Source: Desulfotomaculum sp. | Lineage (GTDB): Bacteria > Bacillota > Desulfotomaculia > Desulfotomaculales > Desulfallaceae | Assembly (NCBI GenBank): GCA_016841675.1 | Contig: JAENYQ010000020.1 | Location: 1 to 41,467 of the forward strand | DNA length: 41,467 nt | Direction: 5' to 3' | Part shown: positions 1 to 8,251 of the stretch, in pieces | Layout of the letters: the number at the start of each line of letters is the position of its first letter | Position numbering within the stretch: the first letter of the stretch is position 1 | Position numbers and translations under genes: made by a program | The notes under the pieces: model-generated | What the model was told of the DNA's origin: nothing | Seen by the model: only the letters and a program-made list of their open reading frames with translations | Database searches by the model: none

Positions 1-50
1 AGGATAATATTCCAATCGTTCTGATTCTTATGCTATGCTAACTGTAAAAG

Positions 51-788
51 TCAGGATATTACACAAACTGCTGCAACAATTTTTATTAATTTGTTTACCT
101 TTTGCTTTTTTGCCGCAGCCCGCTTTTGCAATTCTGCAAGACGTATTTCTTCAGCTTCCATAAACCTTGCATTCGCTTCTGACAAGTAATCTTTGTCAAG
201 CTGCTTAAGCCACTCCTTATCAGCTTTACAATACCCGCACCGCAACAAATCATTTGTATTTGGCTGTCCACAGATGCAACGCCAGTAAGCATCGTTTTCT
301 TCCAACCAATAAATAGGCTTTATGCCTTTTTTATTGCATTCTCTAGCGATCTGCTCCAAAAGCGGGTCTTGGGGATCAATAATTTTTTGTTCCGGTAGAT
401 CTCCCCCCAAATACTTTTCATCATTTCTCCATACGCTGCCACCCACAAAAACTACTTTGCTTATAATGACTTTCACGTTTGTCGTCTTAGATGATTCTAA
501 TATAATTGGGTGATGCTCTCCAAAATGTGACTGAGGCATTGCATCTACGCCCTGTATTGCACAGTCATTAATTGATGAAAGAAAATCTAAGGCATCATCA
601 TAGCAGTCTATATCTAAATAAACTGACTTGATTATCTTATCGCTCAAATTAAATAATTTTAATTGTAAAATTACTTTGTTACTATGATTGTCAAATAGCA
701 GCTGGCTTTTTTCTATTTTCACAGGGCTGCCTACCAACCACTTTTTGTGTTGAGATGTTTTTATGATTTTATATCTTTCATTGGCCAT
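51..788 (-). CDS. zinc-ribbon hypothetical protein
   Basis: Function not recognised. The start is placed at the ATG reading MANERYK because AGGTG lies about 6 bases upstream; a GTG three codons earlier is also open. The N-terminal two thirds resembles a beta-rich domain without a family I can name. Around residues 170-190 there is a CxC...CxxC zinc-ribbon-like pattern (CICGQPN, then CGYCKAD), followed by a charged, probably helical stretch rich in E, R, A and K. The last residues (LIKIVAAVCVIS) look like the beginning of a membrane helix that stops abruptly, so the C-terminus may have been truncated by a frameshift close to the window edge. The small membrane protein gene follows upstream at short distance and may be co-transcribed. 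Confidence 0.6.
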   Translation of the reverse strand: MANERYKIIKTSQHKKWLVGSPVKIEKSQLLFDNHSNKVILQLKLFNLSDKIIKSVYLDIDCYDDALDFLSSINDCAIQGVDAMPQSHFGEHHPIILESSKTTNVKVIISKVVFVGGSVWRNDEKYLGGDLPEQKIIDPQDPLLEQIARECNKKGIKPIYWLEENDAYWRCICGQPNTNDLLRCGYCKADKEWLKQLDKDYLSEANARFMEAEEIRLAELQKRAAAKKQKVNKLIKIVAAVCVIS

Positions 789-822
789 TTTTTTCACCTA
801 CTAACCCTGAATAAATTTACAT

Positions 823-1140
823 TTAAAGCTTGGGCAACTGATTTATTTCTTCTTTGGTTAACTGCTTGTTAACATCGGTTCCAATTATCATTTTACCTCC
901 AACTCCAATAGAAAAAGTAATCACTGCCATACCCAATCCATAAGATAATAAGCTCATTCCCTTCACAAATTCACCCATTTCTTGATAATAATGTTCAGCC
1001 ACTGAATCACCAGATACTGATCTAAGTTCCGTCATATTGCCGCCTGCATTACTTATTCTCCAGCCCGCACCAAAGAAAAATAAACCTGCTAGAATTCCCA
1101 AAATAATTATGACAGTTCCCAAATTTTTTTTACTACTCAA
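823..1140 (-). CDS. small two-helix membrane protein, unknown
   Basis: A protein of about 105 residues with two hydrophobic segments (near residues 8-27, LGTVIIILGILAGLFFFGAG, and 60-82) joined by a polar loop, and a short charged tail ending in QLTKEEINQLPKL. No family is recognised; the topology resembles DUF4282-like or other small Firmicutes membrane proteins. An upstream ATG at 1149 directly abuts its AGGAG, which leaves no spacing, so the TTG three codons later, about 9 bases from AGGAG, is the more plausible start. It lies just upstream of the zinc-ribbon gene in the same direction with a 34-base gap, which suggests one operon. Confidence 0.5.
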   Translation of the reverse strand: MSSKKNLGTVIIILGILAGLFFFGAGWRISNAGGNMTELRSVSGDSVAEHYYQEMGEFVKGMSLLSYGLGMAVITFSIGVGGKMIIGTDVNKQLTKEEINQLPKL

Positions 1141-1343
1141 AATAATCATCTCCTGTTGAAATTTAATATTAACCAGAAGAAATTAGTGGTTAGTTTGCAT
1201 CCGGAACCAGTCACCCCTATATTACCTAAGGTTACCGGAACTACCTATTTTTATATTATATTATGCATTTTGAATATAAGTAAATATATTATACAAAGTA
1301 TAACATTTTTCACGAGTTAATTAATTTATCCCATATAATTGAA

Positions 1344-1367
1344 AACACCTGCCCTAAAGCAGATGTT
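1344..1367 (-). terminator. Rho-independent terminator of the HNH gene
   Basis: A 9-bp stem (AACATCTGC paired with GCAGGTGTT, one G-T pair) with a 6-base loop is followed on the minus strand by TTTTC. It lies 24 bases beyond the stop of the HNH endonuclease gene. Confidence 0.6.
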
Positions 1368-1390
1368 CTTTATCTATATTTTGACTACCC

Positions 1391-2854
1391 TTATTTTTTC
1401 AGCATCTTTTTAATTTGCTGTGGTGTATAAGCAGGCTCTTTCGAATGTATCACCAAATGGCAATTTGGGCAAATAGGAATTAAATCACTAATTGCATTTA
1501 CCTCATACCCATCACCTATTTCATACAAAGGCTTTACATGGTGAACATGAATTTTCCCTTCCACCTCTTTACCATAAAAAGCTCCAAAATCAAAACCGCA
1601 AATTTGACAGACTGTTTTGCCGTTATTTAACTTTTTATAGTATTCAATACATTTGGATCTTGCTTTAGGATTTCTTTCATAAGCATTAACAGTAATCTGC
1701 CTCTTTGCCCCTTCAAATAGCTTATCTGCGTTTTCTTCCGGTATTTCCTCCGCTATCTGGAAATCCTTTTTATCACTTATTAATTTTAATAAACTGGTCA
1801 AACAATTAATATTTATTAACTGCCTAGCTTGGCTAAATTTTTTAAATTCGCGATCAATGACTTTTAATTCAGTTGGCGTTATCGGATCAAAAATCCGAAT
1901 GCTGCTTCTATCTAGAGACAAAGCTTCATTATAAACATCATCATATGGTTTTTTATATTTTATTACTTCAATGAGCTTAGCACATGCAATAATCCTATTA
2001 TCATATTGAAAAAGAAGCAGAGTATTTCTAGGACAGTAAATTCCCCCGGTTTTCAAATAAAATAAGCAATCATATCTGTTTTTTAAATCTTTTTTAAAAA
2101 ACTCCTGCTGCACGACTCCAATTGATTGATTATTAAATTCTATTGTTTTGCTCATAGGTATTATTCTGATTTCAGGAATGCGATCAACAATATCCCTAAG
2201 ATTCAACTTACCTTCAGATATTAATTCTTCAATTGCTTCTTTAAGTTCGGGCCGCAATATGTAAAACCACTTTCCATCACCTTTAGATTTACCCCAATAT
2301 GGGATAGTCCACCATCTGTTGCCACCTTTATTATTTTTCGGTGGTTTTATATTCAAGTAAGCACATATTCTTCTAGAGAAACTTGTATTGCCGGATGAAA
2401 TAATGTGATAGTTATTCTCCCCAAGTATTGTTGCTATTTCACTTGCAGTTGACCTATTATGTGGGCTGTTAAAAACCGTAAGAACAGTTTTTAAGTCATG
2501 TTCACTAGTAATTTCCTTATTTTGCAATAAATTTTTCCACTGTGTTTTATTAATAAGTGATTCATCCTGATATTTCACATCTTTTTGAGAAACAATATTG
2601 TTTTCTTGTTTTATTCTTACATATCCAGGAAGGCTAGAAATGCATTTTGGTACGTTTATGCGTTTCCCAATTTTTATCCCAGGGATATTAAGGGCGGTAG
2701 GAGATTCTAAATATAAGTATCCATATGAATCTAACAGTGCTGCAGGGTACGATTTAATAAGGCCGTACCAATTACCCCACTCACTATAACGGAATTGTCT
2801 TACATTCAATCCCCATTCGCTACAAAGCTTTGACCCCTTGTCCTGTTTTGGCAT
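1391..2854 (-). CDS. HNH endonuclease, McrA-like restriction type
   Basis: About 487 residues. The C-terminal 90 residues form a clear HNH nuclease: a zinc pair CQIC, the catalytic HVHHVKPL core, then DLIPICPNCH and a final IH. The N-terminal 380 residues are unassigned; they include a WWTIPYWG...GKWFYILRPEL segment of the sort seen in HNH proteins of the McrA/restriction class and probably serve in DNA recognition. Such enzymes usually cut modified or foreign DNA. No methyltransferase partner is adjacent, which fits a modification-dependent enzyme, but this is inference. The start ATG at 2854 has GGAG 8 bases upstream. The gene is monocistronic, with its own terminator. Confidence 0.75.
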   Translation of the reverse strand: MPKQDKGSKLCSEWGLNVRQFRYSEWGNWYGLIKSYPAALLDSYGYLYLESPTALNIPGIKIGKRINVPKCISSLPGYVRIKQENNIVSQKDVKYQDESLINKTQWKNLLQNKEITSEHDLKTVLTVFNSPHNRSTASEIATILGENNYHIISSGNTSFSRRICAYLNIKPPKNNKGGNRWWTIPYWGKSKGDGKWFYILRPELKEAIEELISEGKLNLRDIVDRIPEIRIIPMSKTIEFNNQSIGVVQQEFFKKDLKNRYDCLFYLKTGGIYCPRNTLLLFQYDNRIIACAKLIEVIKYKKPYDDVYNEALSLDRSSIRIFDPITPTELKVIDREFKKFSQARQLININCLTSLLKLISDKKDFQIAEEIPEENADKLFEGAKRQITVNAYERNPKARSKCIEYYKKLNNGKTVCQICGFDFGAFYGKEVEGKIHVHHVKPLYEIGDGYEVNAISDLIPICPNCHLVIHSKEPAYTPQQIKKMLKK

Positions 2855-2997
2855 AACCACCACTCCAATGGTTTATGCTCAAAAATTCTACACGCTTCCT
2901 AAATATTCCTCCCCAAATAGTATATTTTACAGAACTAGTAAAAACAAAAGCCAACACGCTGAATGCGTCCTGACAGTTCACAAATCAACCTTTTCAT

Positions 2998-3096
2998 TCA
3001 TTTCCTTTCTATCCTTACCACCGTCTCAACGTGGGATGTGTGAGGGAACATGTCCACAGGCTTGGCTTTTACTGTAGCCAGATCGGCCGTGTTATT
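2998..3096 (-). pseudogene. 3' remnant of an RlmD/RumA-type rRNA methyltransferase
   Basis: The last 32 codons read ...KAKPVDMFPHTSHVETVVRIERK. The PVDMFPHTSHVE segment is the conserved C-terminal signature of 23S rRNA (uracil-C5)-methyltransferases of the RlmD/RumA/TrmA class. Nothing of the catalytic body precedes it: the frame runs into unrelated sequence. Non-functional remnant. Confidence 0.7.
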
Positions 3097-3154
3097 AACG
3101 TTCCAGGCCAAAGACCGTGTGCATACTACCTGATAGTTTCCGAAAGGGTCAAGG

Positions 3155-3219
3155 GCCTTCCAGGCAGTGAACCCCAGGTATCTTAAGGATCTTCCCGGGG
3201 TTACCAAACCGCTTTTCTA
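3155..3219 (-). pseudogene. fragment of an N-acetylmuramoyl-L-alanine amidase
   Basis: The minus strand reads EKSGLVTPGRSL and, after a one-base frame change, KIPGVHCLEG. This matches the region EKSGLVAPGRSLAIPGAHCL of the intact amidase at 36849-37421. It is a short, frameshifted piece of a paralogue, joined directly to the RlmD tail. Confidence 0.6.
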
Positions 3220-3282
3220 ACGCCCTGACCGGGCTTGACTTTGACTGCTAGGCGTCCATCGAACCCTTTCAATGTCCCATAC

Positions 3283-3434
3283 TTAATTAGTACAGGCAAG
3301 ATGTAGTGCATCAAAAGGTTTAAAACCCATACCAACAAGGTAATTGGCACGTTTTTTAACTCCTGCGTCTATCCTTATTTTATCATGGGCCAGGGTTGTT
3401 AAAGCAAGTACCTTCACTCTCTTTTTGCATGTCC
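3283..3434 (-). pseudogene. PIN-domain toxin C-terminal remnant (VapC-like)
   Basis: The minus frame ending at 3283 reads VKVLALTTLAHDKIRIDAG followed by VKKRANYLVGMGFKPFDALH and LACTN-stop. The GFKPFDALHLA motif, with a conserved Asp and DALH, is typical of PIN-domain toxins of type II toxin-antitoxin systems. The N-terminal half with the first catalytic Asp residues is missing, so it is a fragment. The short sequence AGTATGGGACAT occurs at both ends of the fragment. Confidence 0.6.
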
Positions 3435-3655
3435 CATACTTTTGCATGCACGGTAGATTACCGCCCGATCAAATAAGAGATTACGCAGAGGGGGACAAAT
3501 CCCGGGCAAAGTTTTTACCGCTGTCAGCGGTGGGCATTCTAACACCAGATAACGTGTGCTATAATTGAGCAAAGGATATGCGAGTATATGTTTTCGAATA
3601 TATAGTAGCCGATTTCCAAGTTGGAAAATGGTAATCTTGAAATGAGGTGTTTTTA

Positions 3656-3880
3656 GTGTTTAAACCATTTAAAAAACGACTAGCGATTAAAGTTCCACCT
3701 AATGTAGATGCTTATGAAATTACCTTAGAAGAAGAAAAAATTATACTTAATCCGGTATATCGGCAAAGGAAAAATAAAAGATCTTTGAATAGTGTAAAAG
3801 GTATTTTGAATGGAGAATTTCTTAAGAAATATGGAAAACCATCAGCTCATGTTATAAGAGATTCTAGAAACGAAGAATAG
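3656..3880 (+). CDS. small protein, possible antitoxin
   Basis: A 74-residue basic and acidic protein starting at GTG, with GAGGTG 6 bases upstream; a GTG at 3647 overlaps that site and is less likely. No recognised family. Its size, charge and position beside toxin-antitoxin debris are compatible with an antitoxin whose toxin gene has been lost: a 15-codon ORF (MNKIIRLLNRLTKNK) starts just after it and runs into a hairpin repeat. Function is unknown. Confidence 0.4.
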   Translation: MFKPFKKRLAIKVPPNVDAYEITLEEEKIILNPVYRQRKNKRSLNSVKGILNGEFLKKYGKPSAHVIRDSRNEE

Positions 3881-3933
3881 ATATGAACAAAATTATTCGA
3901 TTATTAAATAGATTAACTAAAAATAAATAACAT

Positions 3934-3968
3934 AGAGAGGGACAGGCCCTTTCGGAAACTCCCGGGCA
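3934..3968. repeat. truncated GGGACAGGCC hairpin repeat
   Basis: Contains AGAGAGGGACAGGCC joined directly to CCCTTTCGGAAACTCCCGGG. Compared with the copies near 12041 and 16619, the 5' arm of the hairpin is deleted. A member of the dispersed repeat family described in the findings. Confidence 0.7.
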
Positions 3969-4065
3969 CAATACCATGCCTGTCCAGCTCGGTGGCCACA
4001 GTTTTTAATACATACTGGCTAACTGGTCCCATTTTGTTATCTACTCCCCAAACGTTACGTTTGAT

Positions 4066-4698
4066 TTATAAAGGCGAAACAAATCCGCCTGTATTCCGGT
4101 GTTCGATTAGTTGAACAATTGCATGTTCCATTCTTCTCAACGACCTGGATTTGGCTAAAGCTATATCCAAGTCTATTAGTCTTGTCATCGGTAGCTGGTC
4201 TAATGTTTCCTTATAGATTCTACCTTCGGGGAAGTTCCGGCTAAGCCATTCCTTTACACCTCGTATTGTCTCAATTCTTTCATCTTGAACAGTAATTCCC
4301 GGGAGTAAGCCCGGCCGCCCCTCGAGCTGAGTTCCAGCCATCGTTGGCAAACTGGCCAGGAACCAGGCCTCATACTCACACTTGGCCGCCACAACAACAA
4401 CCGGCTTACTCGGGTTTAATGTATTTATTCTTCTTGCCAATTCTTTCGCCAGGGAATATGCGCATTCCTCATCTGCGTCTAGTAGAACAAGTACCCCTTC
4501 ACAACGTGGCTGAATTAAAGCAAACTGAATAAATCTTTCTATACCCCCTGGGGATGTTAAATTGCCACAGCCATGAGCATTTTTAGGTTTCGCAATATGT
4601 AGGTCATAACATTCATGTCTGAAAAGCATTCTTTTTAATAAATTTGGAACAGCCTGAATCTCTCCATCTCCCTCAACAATAGGGACAATACTGCCCAC
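4066..4698 (-). CDS. DUF4276 TOPRIM-like protein
   Basis: About 210 residues. PIVEGDGE near the N-terminus and VLVLLDADEE near residue 75 are the glutamate and DxD motifs of the TOPRIM-like fold found in DUF4276 proteins, which relates it to OLD-family nucleases and to the AriB (DUF4435) half of PARIS. KCEYEAWFLASL is also typical of DUF4276. The GTG start at 4698 lies one base after the stop of the AAA ATPase gene and 6 bases after a GGGGGG ribosome binding site inside that gene; a longer TTG/ATG reading would overlap it. The pair is clearly translationally coupled. Probable role: effector nuclease or regulator released or controlled by the ATPase (inference). Confidence 0.75.
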   Translation of the reverse strand: MGSIVPIVEGDGEIQAVPNLLKRMLFRHECYDLHIAKPKNAHGCGNLTSPGGIERFIQFALIQPRCEGVLVLLDADEECAYSLAKELARRINTLNPSKPVVVVAAKCEYEAWFLASLPTMAGTQLEGRPGLLPGITVQDERIETIRGVKEWLSRNFPEGRIYKETLDQLPMTRLIDLDIALAKSRSLRRMEHAIVQLIEHRNTGGFVSPL

Positions 4699-4699
4699 T

Positions 4700-5839
4700 T
4701 TATTGCCCCCCTTCATCAACCTGTCTGTTAAGACCTTCCAGTCTTAATAAATCTCCCGCTGAGAAGAGCCTCTGTTCAATGACTTTTCTTTGCGTTTCAT
4801 CAATTTCGTTAATAAGTGTAACGCCATCTAGTTTTTCTACTGCCCTCAATGACCTAACCGGCAGGCGGCTAATTAAGTCAGGACTGTGTGTTGTTAATAA
4901 GAGCTGAGAACGGTTACTTGCTTCAAGTAATATATCAGTCAATACGCCCAAAGCACCAGGGTGGATTGTCAATTCGGGTTCCTCAACACATAGCAGGGAC
5001 TTAGGGGCATCTTGATAAAGGGCCGCAAGCAAGCCCAGTACTCTTAAGGTACCATCAGATTCCTGGGAAGCATCAAACCAGTGGTCCTCATTTAAGCCAC
5101 TGTGAAGCAATTTTATAACCAGGTAACCACCAACTTGATGAACTTGTAAATCCTTAATATCGGGAACCACTTTATTTAACGCAGACTTAATATCGGGGAA
5201 CCACTTACTTTCATGCTTTTTCATATTTCTCAATACGCTGGCTAAATTTGACCCATGTTCCTCCAGCGCTTCGGTTCTTCCCGGTTTCTGAGGTTCACGG
5301 ATAGTATTGGGGAATATTGAACAAAAACTCACATTCACTAAAGCCGAGCGAACAAACGAAAATGGCTCAGTCCCTGCAATAGCGCTAAGAACAAATGTGT
5401 CTTCACCCACTTGGGGTGTCAAACCAGTGCTCACCGGTTTAACCGGTATGCCTTTTTCATACTGGTACTCAGCAACTTTTCCCTTCCACTTAACAGTACA
5501 ATACTCTTTTTTTACACTTACCTGACTGCCTCTTTCGCTTTTTAACTCAAAGCCATATATTGCTGTGAAGGGGTTTTTGATTTTATCCCCTTTGATATTA
5601 AATTCTATGGTTATATCATAAGGTTTCTTGGGAGACCACCTGCGCAACATGGCTATACCATGCCTTTTGGTTACAGCCGAATCAAGACCAAATTGCAAAA
5701 TTTCGGATACAGACCTTATAACATCTATAAAATTACTTTTGCCAGAGCCATTTGGCCCCACTAAAACGGTAAGCTTGCCCATTTTTAAAGTAACGTCGCC
5801 AATGCTCCGATAATTTTTTACATGGATTTGAGTAATCAT
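4700..5839 (-). CDS. RecF/OLD-type AAA family ATPase
   Basis: 379 residues of the ABC-like AAA_21/AAA_15 class. The N-terminus ITQIHVKNYRSIGD is the usual RecF-like start; Walker A is GPNGSGKS (residues 28-35); a signature-like ESDGTLRVLGLLAAL stretch, Walker B LLCVEEPE (about 285) and a TTHSPDLI switch (about 312) are intact. It precedes, and is coupled to, the DUF4276 TOPRIM-like gene. ATPase plus TOPRIM pairs of this layout are phage-defence or toxin-type modules (OLD, Gabija, PARIS). The start has GGGAG 8 bases upstream. The exact system is not assigned. Confidence 0.85.
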   Translation of the reverse strand: MITQIHVKNYRSIGDVTLKMGKLTVLVGPNGSGKSNFIDVIRSVSEILQFGLDSAVTKRHGIAMLRRWSPKKPYDITIEFNIKGDKIKNPFTAIYGFELKSERGSQVSVKKEYCTVKWKGKVAEYQYEKGIPVKPVSTGLTPQVGEDTFVLSAIAGTEPFSFVRSALVNVSFCSIFPNTIREPQKPGRTEALEEHGSNLASVLRNMKKHESKWFPDIKSALNKVVPDIKDLQVHQVGGYLVIKLLHSGLNEDHWFDASQESDGTLRVLGLLAALYQDAPKSLLCVEEPELTIHPGALGVLTDILLEASNRSQLLLTTHSPDLISRLPVRSLRAVEKLDGVTLINEIDETQRKVIEQRLFSAGDLLRLEGLNRQVDEGGQ

Positions 5840-5976
5840 TTTTCTTCACTCCCTACCGGGAAATCAATAGAAACTATTTGTTCAGGGTATAAATCAGTTA
5901 AGTATATTATGAAACCATGCAATACTTTGTTTTTTAGTATCCGATAAGGGCAATTTTATCACCGGTAACCACCTCA

Positions 5977-6087
5977 TTAATGATTATTTGGGGGGCTTGT
6001 TGGGTTCCCATTCTCTTTTACTAATAATAGTTTATCCTCAGGCAAATTATCTACCATATTATGAAATGTTTTTTTTAGATTGCCCAT
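5977..6087 (-). pseudogene. decayed antitoxin paralogue
   Basis: A 36-codon ORF with GAGG 9 bases before its ATG reads MGNLKKTFHNMVDNLPEDKL and continues LLVKENGN. It aligns with the N-terminus of the intact antitoxin at 6664-6912 (IKKEIHEMVDALPEEKIILL). After about 24 residues the similarity ends; a second frame downstream (NEVVTGDKIALIGY) may be the shifted remainder. The rest of 5840-6290 shows nothing else I can support. Confidence 0.5.
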
Positions 6088-6291
6088 TATTTATTACCTC
6101 AGTTTCCGGAACTATTCATTATCTAGAACCTTTTCGAGGACCAGCCCAAGTGCTGATGAGAATCGAACTTGGGGTTCTAGATTATGGTCTGATATGTTCT
6201 GAACCCTTCCGCTGAAAAGGCTGGCTCCATTTCAAAAAAAGCAAAACGCCTCGAAGCGCATAATCAATCGTTCCACCTGCTTAAATAGCAG

Positions 6292-6674
6292 TTATTCAAC
6301 TGCAAAATTATCTCCATAATAAACGAAGATTTTTCTTCTAATCGGATTAACAATCTCTTTCTCCAAACAACCAAAATAAGACTGCACCCGTTGCACATCC
6401 ACTGCCCGCAATTGGTCAATCAGGGCAATAGAATCCCGGGTGATTCCTGTTGTACCTGGCGGTATAAGTGGGTATAATGAAGGGTTTTTTCTTGCCCAGG
6501 GACCTATTGGGGTTGTTAAGGGAATAACAAAGACCACGGGATAACGAACCGCTCCCTTTGGTACCCCCACACCACTATAGCAGGTCTGCTTCCCTCCTGT
6601 TCATGCCCCTTGGGGTTATGAATAGGAAAAGAAATCAAGATTACGTCACCTGGTTTGATAATATTATCCTTCAT
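6292..6674 (-). pseudogene. MazF/PemK-type toxin, frameshifted
   Basis: Starting at ATG 6674, which overlaps the antitoxin stop by 11 bases, the frame reads KDNIIKPGDVILISFPIHNP then KGHEQEGSRPAIVV, a typical MazF/PemK N-terminus with the EQ.GSRPA loop. The continuation GVPKGAVRYPVVFVIPLTT...VDVQRVQSYFG lies in another frame. The break is at about 6570-6575 in GTGGTGTGGGG (net +2 or -1). MazF enzymes are ribosome-independent mRNA interferases. Both halves look otherwise conserved, so the inactivation is recent or a sequencing error. Confidence 0.75.
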
Positions 6675-6912
6675 TAGTCTGATCCTCTTGTATCACTAAT
6701 CCAACTCCGGGTTGGTATTTAACGGTTTTGCCTTTAGGTGGACCGTCTGTTCCCCATTCATATGGAGGAAGTTCACCGAGATCGGCTTCCAGCCATGAAT
6801 GATCTTCTTGATTGGCATTAATTAAATATTCTAAAATCTGTTTTAGCAATATAATTTTTTCTTCGGGTAAAGCATCGACCATTTCATGGATTTCTTTTTT
6901 AATTGTACTCAT
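6664..6912 (-). CDS. antitoxin of the MazF-like module
   Basis: An 82-residue acidic protein. The N-terminal IKKEIHEMVDALPEEKIILLKQILEYL helix is typical of small antitoxins of the DUF2281/addiction-module type; the C-terminal half (ELPPYEWGTDGPPKGKTV and onward) is the flexible part expected to bind the toxin. AAGGAGGG lies 6 bases before the ATG. Its stop overlaps the start of the MazF-type toxin by 11 bases, which is standard for such operons. It is intact although the toxin is frameshifted. Binding of the toxin and autorepression are inferred from the family, not from visible operators. Confidence 0.65.
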   Translation of the reverse strand: MSTIKKEIHEMVDALPEEKIILLKQILEYLINANQEDHSWLEADLGELPPYEWGTDGPPKGKTVKYQPGVGLVIQEDQTNEG

Positions 6913-7059
6913 TAAAGTCCCTCCTTCCTTGAAACAAGTTAATTCCTCAAGATAATTTTGTATTTTATGACAATAATTAGCCGTGTTTGTCTCATTGACT
7001 GGATAACGGTTTCCAAACGGTCGGATTCGCCTTCATATCTTTTCTGTAGCTATAATGCC

Positions 7060-7478
7060 TCATTGCATAGCGGCAAAGCCGAGCTTGTTTACTGCTTTCA
7101 ACAGTTCCTTCCAGTGTGCTGGATATTGGTTGCTCCCGTATATTTTGAGCGGTTTGCCAGTTTCAAAAGAGACTTCAAGTACCCACTGTGTTCCATCGAG
7201 GACATGCGGGTCAACATACCGTTTCTTCCAATCTGCGATGTGGCAACCGAACAGTTCATGGACAAACCGGAGCCATTCATCCGCTCCCAATACTCTGCTT
7301 GTTGGAGCATCGTCAGTAATTCGAGAAGGGATATACTCTGCTAAGGCACCATCTGATGTTCTTGTTACAGTGATTGCTGGGTACCCCATGCCAGCACCAT
7401 CGGTCTGGCACCTCGTCCAAGGTAAATCCGAGTCAATAACGGGGGATCACTGGCATACGGTAGATTTTAAAAAGTAAA
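7060..7478 (-). pseudogene. frameshifted conserved protein of unknown function
   Basis: A continuous 109-residue frame (MGYPAITVTRTSDGALAEY...WLRFVHELFGCHIADWKKRY...YGSNQYPAHWKELLKAVNKL) extends upstream as DSDLPWTRCQTDGAG and then, after a break at the G5 run 7441-7445, as FKIYRMPVIPRY in another frame. The text reads as one conserved protein with one indel and a missing true start. I do not recognise a named family. The plus-strand ORFs over the same bases are shadows. Confidence 0.5.
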
Positions 7479-7544
7479 TTGGATTTGCTGTGCTACCTAT
7501 TGTCCCCGACCCAAAACTGCCGATTTGTTCTGATTGTTAGATCT

Positions 7545-7702
7545 CTTTAGATACTCGCTTTTATTCTTTAGAACTTTAACGCAGAGAGGGACAGGCCCCC
7601 GGGCATCACGCAATTACTTTAGTGCTTTAACGCATCACCTTGGCGGGGGACAGGCCCCATCTAGGATAATCTGGAAGACCGGGCAGGTCTTCCAGATTAT
7701 CC
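7545..7702. repeat. composite GGGACAGGCCCC repeat with a perfect 17-bp hairpin
   Basis: The left part, from CTCGCTTTTATTC through GAGAGGGACAGGCCCCCGGG to GGGGGACAGGCCCC, is nearly identical to 13290-13391. The right part is a hairpin with perfect 17-bp arms (7664-7680 and 7686-7702) around the loop GGGCA; the same hairpin recurs at 16984-17022 with a paired base change in the arms. Confidence 0.85.
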
Positions 7703-7741
7703 GAACACTTGAAAACGCCATCTTGTACACGCGCTCGTTTG

Positions 7742-8161
7742 TCATAAAGTGTCAATCCCTTTCGTTTTCCGCTTTATTCTCCACCGCACGATGTCGGTGA
7801 TGAGTTCATAATCTATCGGCTTGCCAAGCGGTAGCTGAATCGCTCCTTTACTGGTCTTATATCCTGCGAGCCGTTCCGCAAATTCGGACGTAGCTTCGCC
7901 GCCGGGGTACAACCCGATGTGTTTTTTGAACGCCGCGAAGTGGATGAGGTTTTTGCCCTGCCAGAATGTCGGCATCCGCCACGAGATTTTCTCTGTGGCT
8001 TCCGGCGCGGCTGCACGGATGGTTTCTCGGATACTTTGCAACAGAGGCCGCACATCCTCGGGTTGTGCGGCGATGTATTCGTCAATGCTGTTCGGTTTCA
8101 TACAAAAGTGATCTTTTTCCGTGTTTTTGAATTCACGACCGCATTTCGGGCATTTCCACAT
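7742..8161 (-). CDS. DUF1801 (YdhG-like) protein with N-terminal zinc finger
   Basis: About 139 residues. The first 20 residues hold a zinc-finger pattern (WKCPKCGREF...DHFC); the rest matches the DUF1801/YdhG fold: SIDEYIAAQPEDVRPLLQSI, EKISWRMPTFWQG, LIHFAAFKKHIGLYPG and a C-terminal helix. Relatives include frataxin-like proteins and uncharacterised small cytosolic proteins; the biochemical role is not settled. The start is taken at ATG 8161 (AAGGAG 10 bases upstream) rather than the GTG at 8170, which sits too close to it. It is a stand-alone gene between a repeat cluster and the methyltransferase, and intact. Confidence 0.75.
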   Translation of the reverse strand: MWKCPKCGREFKNTEKDHFCMKPNSIDEYIAAQPEDVRPLLQSIRETIRAAAPEATEKISWRMPTFWQGKNLIHFAAFKKHIGLYPGGEATSEFAERLAGYKTSKGAIQLPLGKPIDYELITDIVRWRIKRKTKGIDTL

Positions 8162-8251
8162 TTCACCCACGCTCCTTGATAGAAAATTGCAGTTTGAAGA
8201 GAATCAACCAAGTCAATGCCAGTAAATAAATTACTAATAACACGAGTGTGT

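Noticed and set aside
3344-3568. 74-residue plus-strand ORF
   Set aside because: Opposite to the PIN-domain remnant, no ribosome binding site, no family features.
6145-6230. tRNA-like stretch on the minus strand (AGTTCGATTCTC resembles a T-arm)
   Set aside because: I could not fold a full cloverleaf; acceptor and anticodon arms are missing.
6958-7477. Two overlapping plus-strand ORFs of 128 and 140 codons
   Set aside because: They run opposite to a frame that reads as a conserved protein on the minus strand and lack ribosome binding sites.
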